Of a stretch of 64,000 nucleotides of DNA, positions 18,682 to 27,462 are shown piece after piece. Numbering within the stretch: the first letter of the stretch is position 1; each line of letters opens with the position of its first letter. This DNA comes from an uncultured Acidovorax sp. (lineage in GTDB: Bacteria > Pseudomonadota > Gammaproteobacteria > Burkholderiales > Burkholderiaceae_C). Below the pieces are notes generated by a model that saw only the letters and a list, made by a program, of their open reading frames with translations, was not told the DNA's origin and did no database searches. The stretch is from positions 1 through 64,000 of the forward strand of contig CAJYHL010000041.1 of the NCBI GenBank assembly GCA_913774625.1, written 5' to 3'. The position numbers and the translations under genes are program-made.

Positions 18682-19803
18682 ATGAGCAACAACCCGAAAG
18701 CACGGCGCACCGCCGCCTCGGTCATCGCCGCGCTATCAGCGGCCCTGGCCCTGGCGGGCTGCGGCGGGGGCGGTGATGCGGCCGAGCCGATCGGTTCGGT
18801 CCGCCTGATCGGCAGCCAGTCCCTTTCCACCGACACCACCTACAACGGGCTGAAGTTCGGCGGCATCTCCGGCCTGGACCGCGCACCGGACGGCAGCTAC
18901 TGGGCCATCTCGGACGACCGGGGCGAGCAAGGCACGCCGCGCTTCTACAAGCTGGGCATCGACTTCGACGGCAACGGATTCAAGGGCGTGACCATCAACA
19001 GCATGGTTTTGCTGGAGGGCCGCGACGGCCAGCCCATGTCGCGCGGCCGCATGGTGGACCCCGAAAGTATCCGCGTGGCACCGAACGGCAACCTGTTCAT
19101 GTCCAGCGAAGGCAACTTCAGCACCACGCCCAGCAGCCTCTACCAGCCCTTCGTGCGCGAAATCCGCACCGATGGCTCCTATGTCCGCGACTTCGAGATC
19201 CCCGCCGCCTTCAACTACGTGGACAACAGCACCACCGGCGGTCGCAGCAACGCGATGTTCGAGTCGCTGGCCGTCACGCCCGACGGCCGCCTGTTCACTG
19301 CCAACGAGGATTCGCTGATCCAGGACGGCACGGCGGCGACGCAGGGCGACACCGGCAACGTGCTGCGCGTGATGCAGCTGGACGTGGCCACCGGCAAGCC
19401 CGGCCCGCAGTACGCCTACCCGCTGAGCAAGACCGGCCCGGCCGGCGTGTACGGCCTGGCGGAACTGCTGGCCGTGTCCAACAACGAGTTCCTGGCGCTG
19501 GAGCGCGCCTATGTGGGCGGCGTGGGCAACACCATCCGCATCGTCAAGACCCGCATCGACCCGGACACCACCGATGTGAGCGGCTTCAAGAGCCTGGCCG
19601 GCGCCAGCTACCAGCCCATGGCCCGCGAAGTGCTGCTGGAAATGCCGCCCGTCTATCAGGGCGTGAAGATGGACAACGTGGAAGGCATTACCTGGGGCCC
19701 GCGCCTGCTGAACGGCAACCGCACTCTGGTGCTGGTGGCGGACAACAACTTCTCCGCCACGCAGACCTCGCTGTTCCTGGCGTTCGAGGTGCTGCCGAAA
19801 TAA
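18682..19803 (+). CDS. Esterase-like phytase-family lipoprotein
   Basis: Secreted lipoprotein of 373 aa. The signal peptide ends in the lipobox LALAGCGG, giving Cys at about residue 28, then a Gly-rich linker. The mature part matches the 'esterase-like activity of phytase' family (PF13449), a beta-propeller fold: GGISGLDRAPDGSYWAISDD, VDPESIRVAPNGNLFMSSEG and FESLAVTPDGRLFTANED are blades with repeated acidic residues that may bind metal. The natural substrate, phosphoester or other ester, is not known for most members. AAAGGAGA lies 8 nt before ATG but is enclosed in a hairpin (18638-18676). It follows opgC by 70 bp. Confidence 0.82.
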   Translation: MSNNPKARRTAASVIAALSAALALAGCGGGGDAAEPIGSVRLIGSQSLSTDTTYNGLKFGGISGLDRAPDGSYWAISDDRGEQGTPRFYKLGIDFDGNGFKGVTINSMVLLEGRDGQPMSRGRMVDPESIRVAPNGNLFMSSEGNFSTTPSSLYQPFVREIRTDGSYVRDFEIPAAFNYVDNSTTGGRSNAMFESLAVTPDGRLFTANEDSLIQDGTAATQGDTGNVLRVMQLDVATGKPGPQYAYPLSKTGPAGVYGLAELLAVSNNEFLALERAYVGGVGNTIRIVKTRIDPDTTDVSGFKSLAGASYQPMAREVLLEMPPVYQGVKMDNVEGITWGPRLLNGNRTLVLVADNNFSATQTSLFLAFEVLPK

Positions 19804-19844
19804 GCGAAACCCCAGACGACGGGGCGCGTGCGCGGGTCGCCAGG

Positions 19845-20609
19845 CTAGCGCGCACCGCCAGCCTGGGCCTGCGCCTGGCCGGCCGGCGCGGAGCGGCTCC
19901 CGTCCAGATGCGGCGCGATCGCTGCCTGCCACAGCTCGTAGCCGGCGGCGTTCATGTGCAGGCGGTCGGGGCCGTAGAGTTCGGCGCGCGGCTGGCCGTC
20001 GGCCGCGAGCATGGGCGTGAAGATGTCGATGTAGTCGCTGTCAGGCACGCCGTGCAGGTATTGCGCCAGCAGCGCATTGGCCTCGCGTATCTGCGGCAGC
20101 AGGGCCGCGCGCAGCGGGCTGGGCTTGATCGACACGTAGCTGATGCGCGTGCCCGGCAGCTCGGCGCGCACCGTGGCCACGAATGCGCGGAAGCTCTCCA
20201 GCACCTCTTGCGGGCTGCGGCTTTCGGCCAGGTCGTTGTCGCCCGCATAGACGATGACCTGGCGCGGCCGGTATTGCAGCACCAGCCGGCTCACCAGGGC
20301 GTTGCAGTCGGCCATGGTGGAACCGCCGAAGCCCCGGTTGATGACCACCGGCAGCTGGCGGAAGTCCTGCCGCAGATCGGTCCAGAGCCGGATGGTGGAG
20401 CTGCCCACGAACAGCACGCCGCCCGGCGCGGGCGCCCGCGCCTGGTCGGCCGCCGCGAAGGCGTCCATGCTGGACTGCCAGCGCGCATAGGCCGGCGGCA
20501 GCGCCTCGGGCGCCGGCGCGGCCGCGCAGGCTGCGCCGGCCAGCGCGCCCAGAGCGAGCGCGGCGGCGGCGGCACGGCGGAAAAAGGCGGGGAGGCGGAC
20601 CGGGGGCAT
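19845..20609 (-). CDS. Secreted SGNH/GDSL-type hydrolase
   Basis: Exported esterase or deacylase of 254 aa. A signal peptide covers about residues 1-30 (AGAACAAAPAPEA). SGNH blocks are visible: VLFVGSSTIRLW has the nucleophile Ser in GSS where the classical motif has GDS, RGFGGSTMAD gives the block II Gly, AGDNDLAE gives the block III Asn, and DRLHMNAAGY gives the catalytic Asp and His. ATG at 20609 has AAGGAAA about 10 nt upstream; the frame extends upstream to 20789 without a start that gives a signal peptide. It converges on the esterase-like lipoprotein gene (41-bp gap), so no shared operon. The substrate is unknown. Confidence 0.85.
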   Translation of the reverse strand: MPPVRLPAFFRRAAAAALALGALAGAACAAAPAPEALPPAYARWQSSMDAFAAADQARAPAPGGVLFVGSSTIRLWTDLRQDFRQLPVVINRGFGGSTMADCNALVSRLVLQYRPRQVIVYAGDNDLAESRSPQEVLESFRAFVATVRAELPGTRISYVSIKPSPLRAALLPQIREANALLAQYLHGVPDSDYIDIFTPMLAADGQPRAELYGPDRLHMNAAGYELWQAAIAPHLDGSRSAPAGQAQAQAGGAR

Positions 20610-20751
20610 GAAGAGATTTCCTTGCAGCAAGCAGCGTGCGATGCGGCGCCGCGCAGGAAAATCCCGCGCAGATACACTTTTTACATCTGCTGCAGCCTTG
20701 CCGCAAGCGCGACGGGAACCGCACGCCCTGCCCGGCCGCGGCCCCCGGTGC

Positions 20752-22221
20752 TCAGGCCAGGCGCGAACGGTGGCGCGCCAGCTGCGCACGCACCTGGGCG
20801 GGCGCGGTGCCGCCCAGCGTATTGCGGGCGTTGAGCGAGCCGCGCAGGCTCAGCGCGTCGAACACGTCCTTCTCGATGGCCGGGTGGAAGCCCTGCAGCA
20901 CGGCCAGCGGCAGTTCGGACAGGTCCACCGCGTGCGAGGTGGCGGCCTTGACTGCATGGGCCACGGTCTCGTGCGCGTCGCGGAACGGCAGGCCCTTCTT
21001 GACCAGATAGTCGGCCAGGTCTGTGGCGGTGGCGTAGCCCTTCTTCGCGGCCTGTTCCATGGCTTGCGGGTTGACGGTGATGCCGCCTTCCTTGCGGCCG
21101 GTGGCCGGGTCCAGCTGGCCGCCCACCATCTCGGCGAAGATGCGCAGCGTGTCTTTCAACGTATCGACGGTGTCGAACAGCGGCTCCTTGTCTTCCTGGT
21201 TGTCCTTGTTGTAGGCCAGGGGCTGGCCCTTCATCAGGGTGATGAGGCCCATCAGGTGGCCGACCACGCGGCCGGTCTTGCCGCGCGCCAGCTCGGGCAC
21301 GTCGGGGTTCTTCTTCTGCGGCATGATCGACGAGCCGGTGGTGAAGCGGTCGGCGATCCTGATGAAACCGAAGTTCTGGCTCATCCAGATGATGAGCTCC
21401 TCGCTCAGGCGGCTCACATGCACCATGCACAGGCTGGCGGCGGCCGTGAATTCGATGGCGAAGTCGCGGTCGCTCACCGCGTCCAGGCTGTTCTGGCAGA
21501 CGCCGTCCATGCCCAGGGTGCGGGCCACGCGCTCGCGGTCCAGCGGGTAGGTGGTGCCGGCCAGCGCCGCGCTGCCCAGCGGCAGCACGTTGACGCGGCG
21601 GCGCACGTCCTGCATGCGCTCGGCGTCGCGGGCGAACATTTCCACGTAGGCCAGCATGTGGTGGGCGAAGCTCACCGGCTGGGCCACCTGCAGGTGGGTG
21701 AAGCCGGGCAGGATCACATCGACGTTGCGCTCGGCCACATCGACCAGCGACACCTGCAGCTCCTTGAGCAGGTCGGCGATCAGGTCGATCTCGCCGCGCA
21801 GCCAGAGGCGCACGTCGGTGGCGACCTGGTCGTTGCGGCTTCGGCCGGTGTGCAGGCGCTTGCCGGCGTCGCCCACCAGCTGGGTCAGGCGCGCCTCGAT
21901 GTTCAGGTGGACGTCTTCCAGGTCGAGCTTCCACTCGAAGGCGCCGGATTCGATCTCCTGCGTGATCTGCGCCATGCCGCGCTGGATGGCGGCATGGTCG
22001 TCCTGGCCGATGATGCCCTGCGCGGCCAACATGTCGGCATGCGCCAGGCTGCCGGCGATGTCGGCCTGCCAGAGGCGCTTGTCGAAGAACACGCTCGACG
22101 TATAGCGCTTGACCAGGTCGCTCATGGGCTCGGAGAACAGCGCGGACCAGGCCTGGGCCTTGGTGTCGAGCTGGTTGTGGGACGGGGCGGACGCTGGGCT
22201 GGAGGCGGGACTGGAGGACAT
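20752..22221 (-). CDS. argH: Argininosuccinate lyase
   Basis: Last enzyme of arginine synthesis: splits argininosuccinate into arginine and fumarate. The fumarase/aspartase superfamily signature [12 protein letters not shown] is present, as are [11 protein letters not shown] and the TGRSRND substrate loop. The 489 aa length is slightly above E. coli (457) because of a Ser/Ala/Pro-rich N-terminal lead of about 15 residues, beginning at ATG 22221. The gene diverges from the AlgZ-type kinase gene with only 50 bp between starts. The order argH / algZ(fimS) / algR is also found in Pseudomonas, which supports the naming of its neighbours. Confidence 0.97.
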   Translation of the reverse strand: MSSSPASSPASAPSHNQLDTKAQAWSALFSEPMSDLVKRYTSSVFFDKRLWQADIAGSLAHADMLAAQGIIGQDDHAAIQRGMAQITQEIESGAFEWKLDLEDVHLNIEARLTQLVGDAGKRLHTGRSRNDQVATDVRLWLRGEIDLIADLLKELQVSLVDVAERNVDVILPGFTHLQVAQPVSFAHHMLAYVEMFARDAERMQDVRRRVNVLPLGSAALAGTTYPLDRERVARTLGMDGVCQNSLDAVSDRDFAIEFTAAASLCMVHVSRLSEELIIWMSQNFGFIRIADRFTTGSSIMPQKKNPDVPELARGKTGRVVGHLMGLITLMKGQPLAYNKDNQEDKEPLFDTVDTLKDTLRIFAEMVGGQLDPATGRKEGGITVNPQAMEQAAKKGYATATDLADYLVKKGLPFRDAHETVAHAVKAATSHAVDLSELPLAVLQGFHPAIEKDVFDALSLRGSLNARNTLGGTAPAQVRAQLARHRSRLA

Positions 22222-22271
22222 GGAGGGCAATAATCCGGTGGTTCGGACACCCGGAACGCCCGGATGCCGCA

Positions 22272-23348
22272 ATGCAGGAGACGCAAATTTTATCGACCCC
22301 GCCCCCACCGCCTGACAAACCGGCAGGCGCGCCCCGCGCAGCACCGGCGGGCGCGCTGGTGTTCGACGCCTGCCATGTGGGCGTGATCCTGCGGGCCGTG
22401 CTGTTCGTCGAAGCCGTGCTGGCCGTGGGCGCCCTGTTCGGCGCCATGGCGCCGCAGGACTGGCTGGTGCGCATCTCCCTGCTGACCGGCGGCGCCCTGC
22501 CCGCCACGCTGGCCTGGCTGCTCATCGCCTGCAGCCTGAAGCGCCTGCTGGAACGGCTGCACGTGGCGCTGCAATACGCGGCCGGCGTGCTGCTGGGAGC
22601 GCTCGCGGGCCTGTACGCCTGCGGCACCCTGTCCCTGGTCGGCGCGCTGGAAGCGCCGCCCTGGCTGGCCAGCGCGGCCAGCGGGGCGCTGCTGTCGGCC
22701 GCGCTGGTGGCGGCGCTGGTGCTGCGCGCCCGGGGCCGCACGCCGGCCGCCACGGCGGCGCGCCTGTCGGAGCTGCAATCGCGCATCCGGCCGCACTTCC
22801 TCTTCAACACGCTCAACAGCGCCATCGCCCTGGTGCGGGCCGAGCCGGCCCGGGCCGAAGCGCTGCTGGAAGACCTGAGCGACCTGTTCCGCCACGCCCT
22901 GCTGGACCAGGGCGAGGCCGTGACGCTGGCCGAGGAGATCGCCCTCGCCCGCCGCTACCTGGACATCGAGAAGGTGCGCTTCGGCGACCGGCTGCAGGTG
23001 CAGTGGTCGCTGGACGAGCGCGCCGGCAGCGCCCCGCTGCCCAGCCTGCTGCTGCAGCCGCTGGTGGAGAACGCGGTCAAGCACGGCGTGGAGCCCGACC
23101 CCGAGGGCGGCAGCATCCATATCGGCACGGCGCTGCGCGGCAGCCGGGTGGTGGTGGTCATCACCAACAGCATGCCGGCCGCCGGCGACGCCCAGCCGGA
23201 CCGCGCCGCGCCGCGCGGCCACGGCATCGCGCTGGCCAACGTGCGCGACCGCCTGCGGCTGATGCACGATGTGCAATGCGATTTCAGCGCCGGCCCGCAC
23301 AATGGCGGCCAATACCAGGTGCGCATCAGCCTGCCGCCGCGCGCCTGA
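22272..23348 (+). CDS. algZ: AlgZ/FimS-type sensor histidine kinase
   Basis: Atypical membrane sensor kinase of 358 aa. A Pro-rich cytoplasmic N-terminus of about 30 residues precedes four to five hydrophobic segments up to about residue 155. The PF06580 kinase core follows, with H175 in [11 protein letters not shown], the N box [17 protein letters not shown] and a degenerate G box near [14 protein letters not shown]. In Pseudomonas the homologue works with AlgR to control alginate and type IV pilus functions. In betaproteobacteria the regulon is less clear. It precedes its regulator by 54 bp and is divergent from argH. Confidence 0.88.
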   Translation: MQETQILSTPPPPPDKPAGAPRAAPAGALVFDACHVGVILRAVLFVEAVLAVGALFGAMAPQDWLVRISLLTGGALPATLAWLLIACSLKRLLERLHVALQYAAGVLLGALAGLYACGTLSLVGALEAPPWLASAASGALLSAALVAALVLRARGRTPAATAARLSELQSRIRPHFLFNTLNSAIALVRAEPARAEALLEDLSDLFRHALLDQGEAVTLAEEIALARRYLDIEKVRFGDRLQVQWSLDERAGSAPLPSLLLQPLVENAVKHGVEPDPEGGSIHIGTALRGSRVVVVITNSMPAAGDAQPDRAAPRGHGIALANVRDRLRLMHDVQCDFSAGPHNGGQYQVRISLPPRA

Positions 23349-23402
23349 AAAACCTCTTGCCCCCACAACGCCACACAACGCTCTCGCAGGAACGCCGCCG
23401 CC

Positions 23403-24164
23403 ATGTCTTCCGCGCTGCACATCCTCATCGTCGATGACGAAGCCCTGGCCCGCAGCCGCCTGCGCACGCTGCTGGGCGACTGCGATGCAGGCCATGCCGT
23501 CTCGGAGGCCGCGCACGCCGCCGATGCCCTGGCCGCCGTGCGCGACAGCGCCGCCACGCGGCCGGTGGATGCCGTGCTGCTGGACATCCACATGCCCGGG
23601 CAGGACGGCCTGAGCCTGGCCCACAGCCTGCGCATGAGCCCGCAGCCACCGGCCATCGTGTTCGTGACCGCCCATGCCGACCACGCGGTCAGCGCCTTCG
23701 AGCTCGATGCCGTGGACTACCTGACCAAGCCCGTGCGCCTGGAACGACTGCAGCAGGCACTGGCCAAGGTGCAGCGCCTCGCCGCCGGCCGCCAGGGCCG
23801 CGCCGCGCCGCCGCCCCTGCCCAGCGGCGAAGCGCTGGTGATCCAGGACCGCGGCCGCACCGAGCGCGTGCCGCTGGCCGACGTGCTCTATCTCAAGTCC
23901 GAGCAGAAATACGTGACGGTGCGCACCGGCGGGCGCAGCTACATCCTCGACGCCTCGCTGGCCGAACTGGAGGCGCGCTACCCCGAGCACTTCCTGCGCG
24001 TGCATCGCAGCACGCTGGTGGCCCGGCGCGCCATGCGCGCGCTGGAAAAGCACTACGACGCCGAAGAAGGCGAAGGCTGGGCGCTGCGCCTGCACGGCCT
24101 GGCCGAGCTGGTGGCCGTGTCGCGCCGGCAGGTGGCTGCCGTGCGCGACGTGCTGGCGGGGTGA
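23403..24164 (+). CDS. algR: AlgR-type LytTR response regulator
   Basis: Response regulator of 253 aa. The receiver domain occupies residues 5-125, with D11/D12, phospho-acceptor D61 in LLDIHMPG and Lys in YLTKPVR. The LytTR DNA-binding domain spans about 145-250 (DVLYLKSEQKYVTVRT and FLRVHRSTLVARRA). It is the partner of the kinase just upstream. The order argH-algZ-algR matches Pseudomonas, but hemC, which follows there, is not next here; a metal transporter gene converges instead. A short hairpin with no T-run follows the stop codon. Confidence 0.9.
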   Translation: MSSALHILIVDDEALARSRLRTLLGDCDAGHAVSEAAHAADALAAVRDSAATRPVDAVLLDIHMPGQDGLSLAHSLRMSPQPPAIVFVTAHADHAVSAFELDAVDYLTKPVRLERLQQALAKVQRLAAGRQGRAAPPPLPSGEALVIQDRGRTERVPLADVLYLKSEQKYVTVRTGGRSYILDASLAELEARYPEHFLRVHRSTLVARRAMRALEKHYDAEEGEGWALRLHGLAELVAVSRRQVAAVRDVLAG

Positions 24165-24181
24165 GCCGAGGCACTCGGCTG

Positions 24182-24222
24182 TAAAAAGCAAAGAGGACGC
24201 TGGCCGATCGCAATGGCCAGCG
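24182..24222 (-). terminator. Probable terminator of the ZIP gene
   Basis: CGCTGGCC (24198-24205) and GGCCAGCG (24215-24222) form an 8-bp stem. Read on the minus strand it is followed by TCCTCTTTGCTTTTT (24197-24183), an interrupted T-run. It lies 14 bp after the ZIP stop codon. Confidence 0.55.
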
Positions 24223-24235
24223 CCCGGGAAGCGCC

Positions 24236-25087
24236 TCAGTGCGCGTGCGCGATGCCGCTAACCACCGTCACCACCACCACGCCGGCCGCCAGCCAGGCGA
24301 TCTGGGCCAGCGTCTGGCGGGCGCCGGTCTGCTTCTGCAGCTGCGGGATCAGGTCGGCCAGGGCGACATAGACGAAGCTGCTGGAGGCGATGACCAGGAA
24401 GTACGGCAGCCAGTCCTCGAAGCGGCCCACCAGGAAATAGCCCAGCACGCCGCCCAGCGAGGTCACGGCCCCGGCCAGCGACACCTTGACCAGTGCGGCG
24501 CGGCGGTCGCCGCTGCTCTGGCGCAGCACCACCAGATCGCCCATGTGGTGCGGCACCTCATGCACCAGTACCGACAGCGCCGCCACCAGGCCCAGCCGCA
24601 GATCGGCCATGAAGGCCGACGCGATCAGGATGCCGTCGCCGAAGCAATGCAGGCTGTCGCCCGTCAGCACCGCCCAGCCGCCCGCGCGGTTCTGCGGGGC
24701 ATGGCCGTGGCCATGATCGTGATCGTGGCCGCCCTGGGCATGCGGGTGGGCGTGCCCGTGGCCATGGTCGTGGCCGAGGGCCACCCCATGGGCATGGCCA
24801 TGCTCGTGCCCGTGGTGCCAGAGCTCCGCCTTGTCCAGCAGGAAGAAGAACACCAGTCCGACCAGCAGCGTGGCGAAGAGATCGTGCGCGCCGGCCTGGC
24901 TCTCGAAGGCCTCGGGCAGCAGATGCATGAAAGCGGTGGCCAGCAATGCGCCGGCCGCCAGGCTCAGCAGATGCTGGGGCCCCACGCGCCCGCCGCCGCC
25001 CAGCCCGGCCCGCATGAGCCATGCCGCCACCCACACGCTGCCGATGCCTGCGGCCAGCGTGGCCAGAATGATTGCTATCAATGTCAT
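24236..25087 (-). CDS. ZIP-family divalent metal transporter
   Basis: Inner-membrane transporter of 283 aa, probably for zinc. About eight hydrophobic helices are visible. The metal-site helices read DSLHCFGDGILIA and VHEVPHHMGDL, with the ZIP pattern HExPHxxGD. Between TM3 and TM4 lies a long His/Asp/Gly-rich loop of about 40 residues (HGHEHGHAHG through DHDHGHGHA), typical of metal-sensing or donating loops but long for a bacterial ZIP. ATG at 25087 has AGGAA about 6 nt upstream; the longer open frame to 25438 is not supported. The start region contains ATTGATAGC, part of a repeated word seen in two other genes. Confidence 0.88.
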   Translation of the reverse strand: MTLIAIILATLAAGIGSVWVAAWLMRAGLGGGGRVGPQHLLSLAAGALLATAFMHLLPEAFESQAGAHDLFATLLVGLVFFFLLDKAELWHHGHEHGHAHGVALGHDHGHGHAHPHAQGGHDHDHGHGHAPQNRAGGWAVLTGDSLHCFGDGILIASAFMADLRLGLVAALSVLVHEVPHHMGDLVVLRQSSGDRRAALVKVSLAGAVTSLGGVLGYFLVGRFEDWLPYFLVIASSSFVYVALADLIPQLQKQTGARQTLAQIAWLAAGVVVVTVVSGIAHAH

Positions 25088-25169
25088 AGCTTCCTGTTCT
25101 TTCTCTATAAGCCCCTGAGGGCGATTGGAATGCAAAGCTGCAGCCCCGGCCGCAGCACCCTGCAGACGC

Positions 25170-25190
25170 AAAAAAAGCCCCGAAGGGCTT
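25170..25190 (-). terminator. Intrinsic terminator of the dienelactone-hydrolase-type gene
   Basis: On the minus strand AAGCCC-TTCG-GGGCTT forms a 6-bp stem closed by a UUCG tetraloop, followed by a T7 run (25176-25170). It starts 31 bp after the stop codon of the gene at 25221. Confidence 0.85.
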
Positions 25191-25220
25191 GTGCGGCTGG
25201 CGGGTGCGCGGCCTGGGGCG

Positions 25221-26129
25221 TCAGGCCACGCCGTGGGCCTTGAACCAGGCCAGCATGCGCTGCCAGCCGTCCTCGGCCGCGTCCTTGCGATAGCTGGGCC
25301 GGTAGTCGGCATGGAAGGCGTGCGGAGCGTCGCGGTACACCACGAATTCCGACGCCTTCGCCGCGGCGGAGCCATCGCTGAGTGCGTTCTGCATCTTAGC
25401 AATCGTGTCAAGAGGTATTCCGCTGTCCTGCCCGCCATAGAGCCCCAGCACCGGCGCCTTCAGCTCGGCCGCCACATCCACCGGGTGCTTCGGCGTCAGC
25501 GGGCCGGCCTGCCCCACCAGGCGCCCGTACCAGGCCACGCCCGCCTTGACCGGGCCGCGCGCGGCATAGAGCCACACGATGCGCCCGCCCCAGCAGAAGC
25601 CGGTGATGGCGACCTTCTTCAGGTTGCCGCCATGGCGGCCGGCCCACTGCACGGTGGCGTCCAGGTCGGCCATCACCTGCGCATCGGGCACCTTGGAAAC
25701 CAGTTCGCTCTGCAGTTTGGCGATCTCGGTGTATCTGGAAGGGTCGCCCTGGCGGGCATAGAGCTCGGGCGCGATGGCCAGGTAGCCGGCGCGGGCCAGG
25801 CGCCGGCAGGTGTCGGCGATGTATTCATGCACGCCGAAGATCTCCTGGATCACCAGCACCACGGGCAGGCCGGTCCTGCCGGCGGGCGCGGCGCGGTAGG
25901 CCGGCACCTTGAAGCCGTCCACCTCGATCTCGACCTTGCCGGCCACCAGGCCGTCGGCCGGCGTGTGGATGGCCGTCTGGGCCATCACCGGCATGGCCGC
26001 CGCCGCATAGCCCACGCCGAAGCCCGCCCCCAGCGCCACCCGCAGCGCGGTACGCCGGCTGGCGCCCGCCTCGGTGGACCGGCCGGGCAAAAGCGCGTCG
26101 AAGTCCTTCTTCAGATCGTCATGCTGCAT
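25221..26129 (-). CDS. Dienelactone hydrolase family protein
   Basis: Alpha/beta hydrolase of 302 aa with the Cys-Asp-His triad of dienelactone hydrolases: C179 in TGFCWGG, Asp in YGGQDSGIP, and His in RDAPHAFH. The N-terminus has a twin-arginine-like segment (ASRRTALRVALGAGFG) ending at MAQTA, so export through Tat is likely. No aromatic-ring degradation genes lie nearby, so a chlorocatechol role is not supported and the substrate is open. AGGAG stands 6 nt before ATG 26129. A UUCG-loop terminator follows at 25170-25190. The gene diverges from the GbsR-type regulator. Confidence 0.85.
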   Translation of the reverse strand: MQHDDLKKDFDALLPGRSTEAGASRRTALRVALGAGFGVGYAAAAMPVMAQTAIHTPADGLVAGKVEIEVDGFKVPAYRAAPAGRTGLPVVLVIQEIFGVHEYIADTCRRLARAGYLAIAPELYARQGDPSRYTEIAKLQSELVSKVPDAQVMADLDATVQWAGRHGGNLKKVAITGFCWGGRIVWLYAARGPVKAGVAWYGRLVGQAGPLTPKHPVDVAAELKAPVLGLYGGQDSGIPLDTIAKMQNALSDGSAAAKASEFVVYRDAPHAFHADYRPSYRKDAAEDGWQRMLAWFKAHGVA

Positions 26130-26265
26130 GGAAACTCCTGTGAGAAAAGTGGAAACAGGGGCGATAGCCCGGGCAGTCTAGGGGACGGCGCCGCCGCTCG
26201 CACGCAGGGGGTATTGCAGGTAGCTCATGCCGGGCTGAGCGATGGGCAATGACGCGATGACCATC

Positions 26266-26303
26266 AATTTCTGTATTGACAGAAATTTCCGAAAGAATAG
26301 ACT
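26266..26303 (+). promoter_or_regulatory. Promoter and 22-bp operator of the GbsR-type gene
   Basis: A perfect 9-bp palindrome, AATTTCTGT-ATTG-ACAGAAATT (26266-26287), overlaps the -35 box TTGACA (26276-26281). The -10 box TAGACT (26298-26303) is 16 bp downstream. The predicted start of transcription falls at or within a few bases of the ATG at 26311. The half-sites AATTTC and GAAATT with 10 bp between recur at 26939-26960. Confidence 0.75.
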
Positions 26304-26310
26304 TCATTTC

Positions 26311-26898
26311 ATGCAACTGACCGACACCGCCCGAAGCTTCATCGTCCACTGGGGCGAAATGGGCACTGCCTGGGGCGTCAACCGTACCGTCGCCCAGATC
26401 CACGCCCTGCTCTTCTTCCATGGCCGGCCATTGCATGCCGAAGACATCTGTGAAACCCTGGGCGTCGCCCGGTCCAACGTGAGCAACAGCCTCAAGGAAC
26501 TGCTCAACTGGCGCTTGATCCGCGCCACCCACGTCCTGGGCGACCGACGCGACTATTTCGAAACATCCACCGACGTGTGGGAACTGTTCCGCACCATCGT
26601 CCGCGAGCGCAAGGAGCGCGAGTTCGAGCCGACGGTGCGCATGCTGCGCGAGCTGGCGAGCCGTCCTGAAATGGCAGAGGAGGCGCCCGACGCCCAGGAC
26701 CGCGTGCGGGAAACCCTGCGCCTGATGGAGTCGCTCGACCTATGGACCGAAGAAATGCTCCGGCTCACCCCTTCCACGCTGGAGAAGGTGCTGCGCCTGG
26801 GCGCCAGCGTGCAGAAGTTCGTGCGTGGCGACGATACCTCCTCGCGCAGCAAGCGCTCCTCGGCCCCCCCGGCGCAGCCGGACACGCCCGCTGCCTGA
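26311..26898 (+). CDS. GbsR/MarR-type transcriptional regulator
   Basis: Winged-helix regulator of 195 aa in the GbsR branch of the MarR family. The family opening is MQLTDTARSFIVHWGEMG. The DNA-binding helix-turn-helix is around residues 45-75 (AEDICETLGVARSNVSNSLKEL), and the wing contains LGDRRDYFETSTD. The C-terminus, after about residue 170, is Ser/Ala/Pro-rich. ATG 26311 is chosen because it matches the family start and the promoter leaves no room for a longer message; there is no good Shine-Dalgarno, so the transcript may be leaderless. Matching dyads at its own promoter and before 27012 suggest autoregulation and control of the downstream operon. The effector is unknown. Confidence 0.88.
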   Translation: MQLTDTARSFIVHWGEMGTAWGVNRTVAQIHALLFFHGRPLHAEDICETLGVARSNVSNSLKELLNWRLIRATHVLGDRRDYFETSTDVWELFRTIVRERKEREFEPTVRMLRELASRPEMAEEAPDAQDRVRETLRLMESLDLWTEEMLRLTPSTLEKVLRLGASVQKFVRGDDTSSRSKRSSAPPAQPDTPAA

Positions 26899-26938
26899 AC
26901 CACTGGCGCCATTCACTTTCCGCCCTTTTTCACTCTCG

Positions 26939-26960
26939 AATTTCATTTCATACAGAAATT
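26939..26960 (+). promoter_or_regulatory. Second operator, before the DCC/DoxX/DUF2269 operon
   Basis: AATTTC (26939-26944), 10 bp, GAAATT (26955-26960): same half-sites and spacing as the dyad at 26266-26287, with ACAGAAATTT shared at the right arm. It lies 51 bp before ATG 27012 and is followed by an AT-rich tract (26961-26979) that probably carries the promoter, though clear -35 and -10 boxes are not evident. Confidence 0.65.
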
Positions 26961-27011
26961 TAAAAAATAGCGAAAACTTATCGGCAGCCATCAATTTTCC
27001 GAGGATCCGCC

Positions 27012-27455
27012 ATGTCCCCCGAATCGCAAGCCATCTATCCGCTCACCCTCTACTACGACTCCCGCTGCCAGCTCTGCAACGCGGAGATGACCAATCTTCG
27101 CCTGCGCGACCGGGCCGGGCTGCTGCGGTTCGCGGATGTGTGGGCGCCAGGCTTCGAAGGCCTGCCGGGCACGACGCACGAGGCTTTGCTCACCCTCATC
27201 CACGCGCGCACGGCGGATGGGCAGGTGCTGCGCGGCGTGGAGGTATTCCGCCGCGCATACGAAGCCGTGGGCCTGGGCTGGGTCACGGCAGCCACGCGCC
27301 TGCCGGTGCTGGGCCCGCTGGCGGACCGCCTCTATCCGGTGCTGGCGCGCAACCGCTACCGGCTGCCGCGCTGGCTGGTCGGCGGCCTGTTCGAACGCGT
27401 CAGCCGGCGCGCAGCTCAGCGGCGCTGCGCCCCCGGCGAACGCTGCGACCTCTGA
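27012..27455 (+). CDS. DCC-family thiol-disulfide oxidoreductase-like protein (DUF393)
   Basis: A 147-aa protein of the DCC family (PF04134), named for Asp-Cys-Cys near the N-terminus. The motif here is LYYDSRCQLCN, with a CxxC pair that could be redox active. A C-terminal amphipathic region contains RLPVLGPLADRLYPVLARNRYR, common in the family. No signal peptide is seen. The gene is first in a compact operon with a membrane DoxX-like protein, a DUF2269 membrane protein and an SDR enzyme, behind a GbsR-type operator. The biochemical role of DCC proteins is not established. Confidence 0.82.
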   Translation: MSPESQAIYPLTLYYDSRCQLCNAEMTNLRLRDRAGLLRFADVWAPGFEGLPGTTHEALLTLIHARTADGQVLRGVEVFRRAYEAVGLGWVTAATRLPVLGPLADRLYPVLARNRYRLPRWLVGGLFERVSRRAAQRRCAPGERCDL

Positions 27456-27462
27456 GCCCGCC

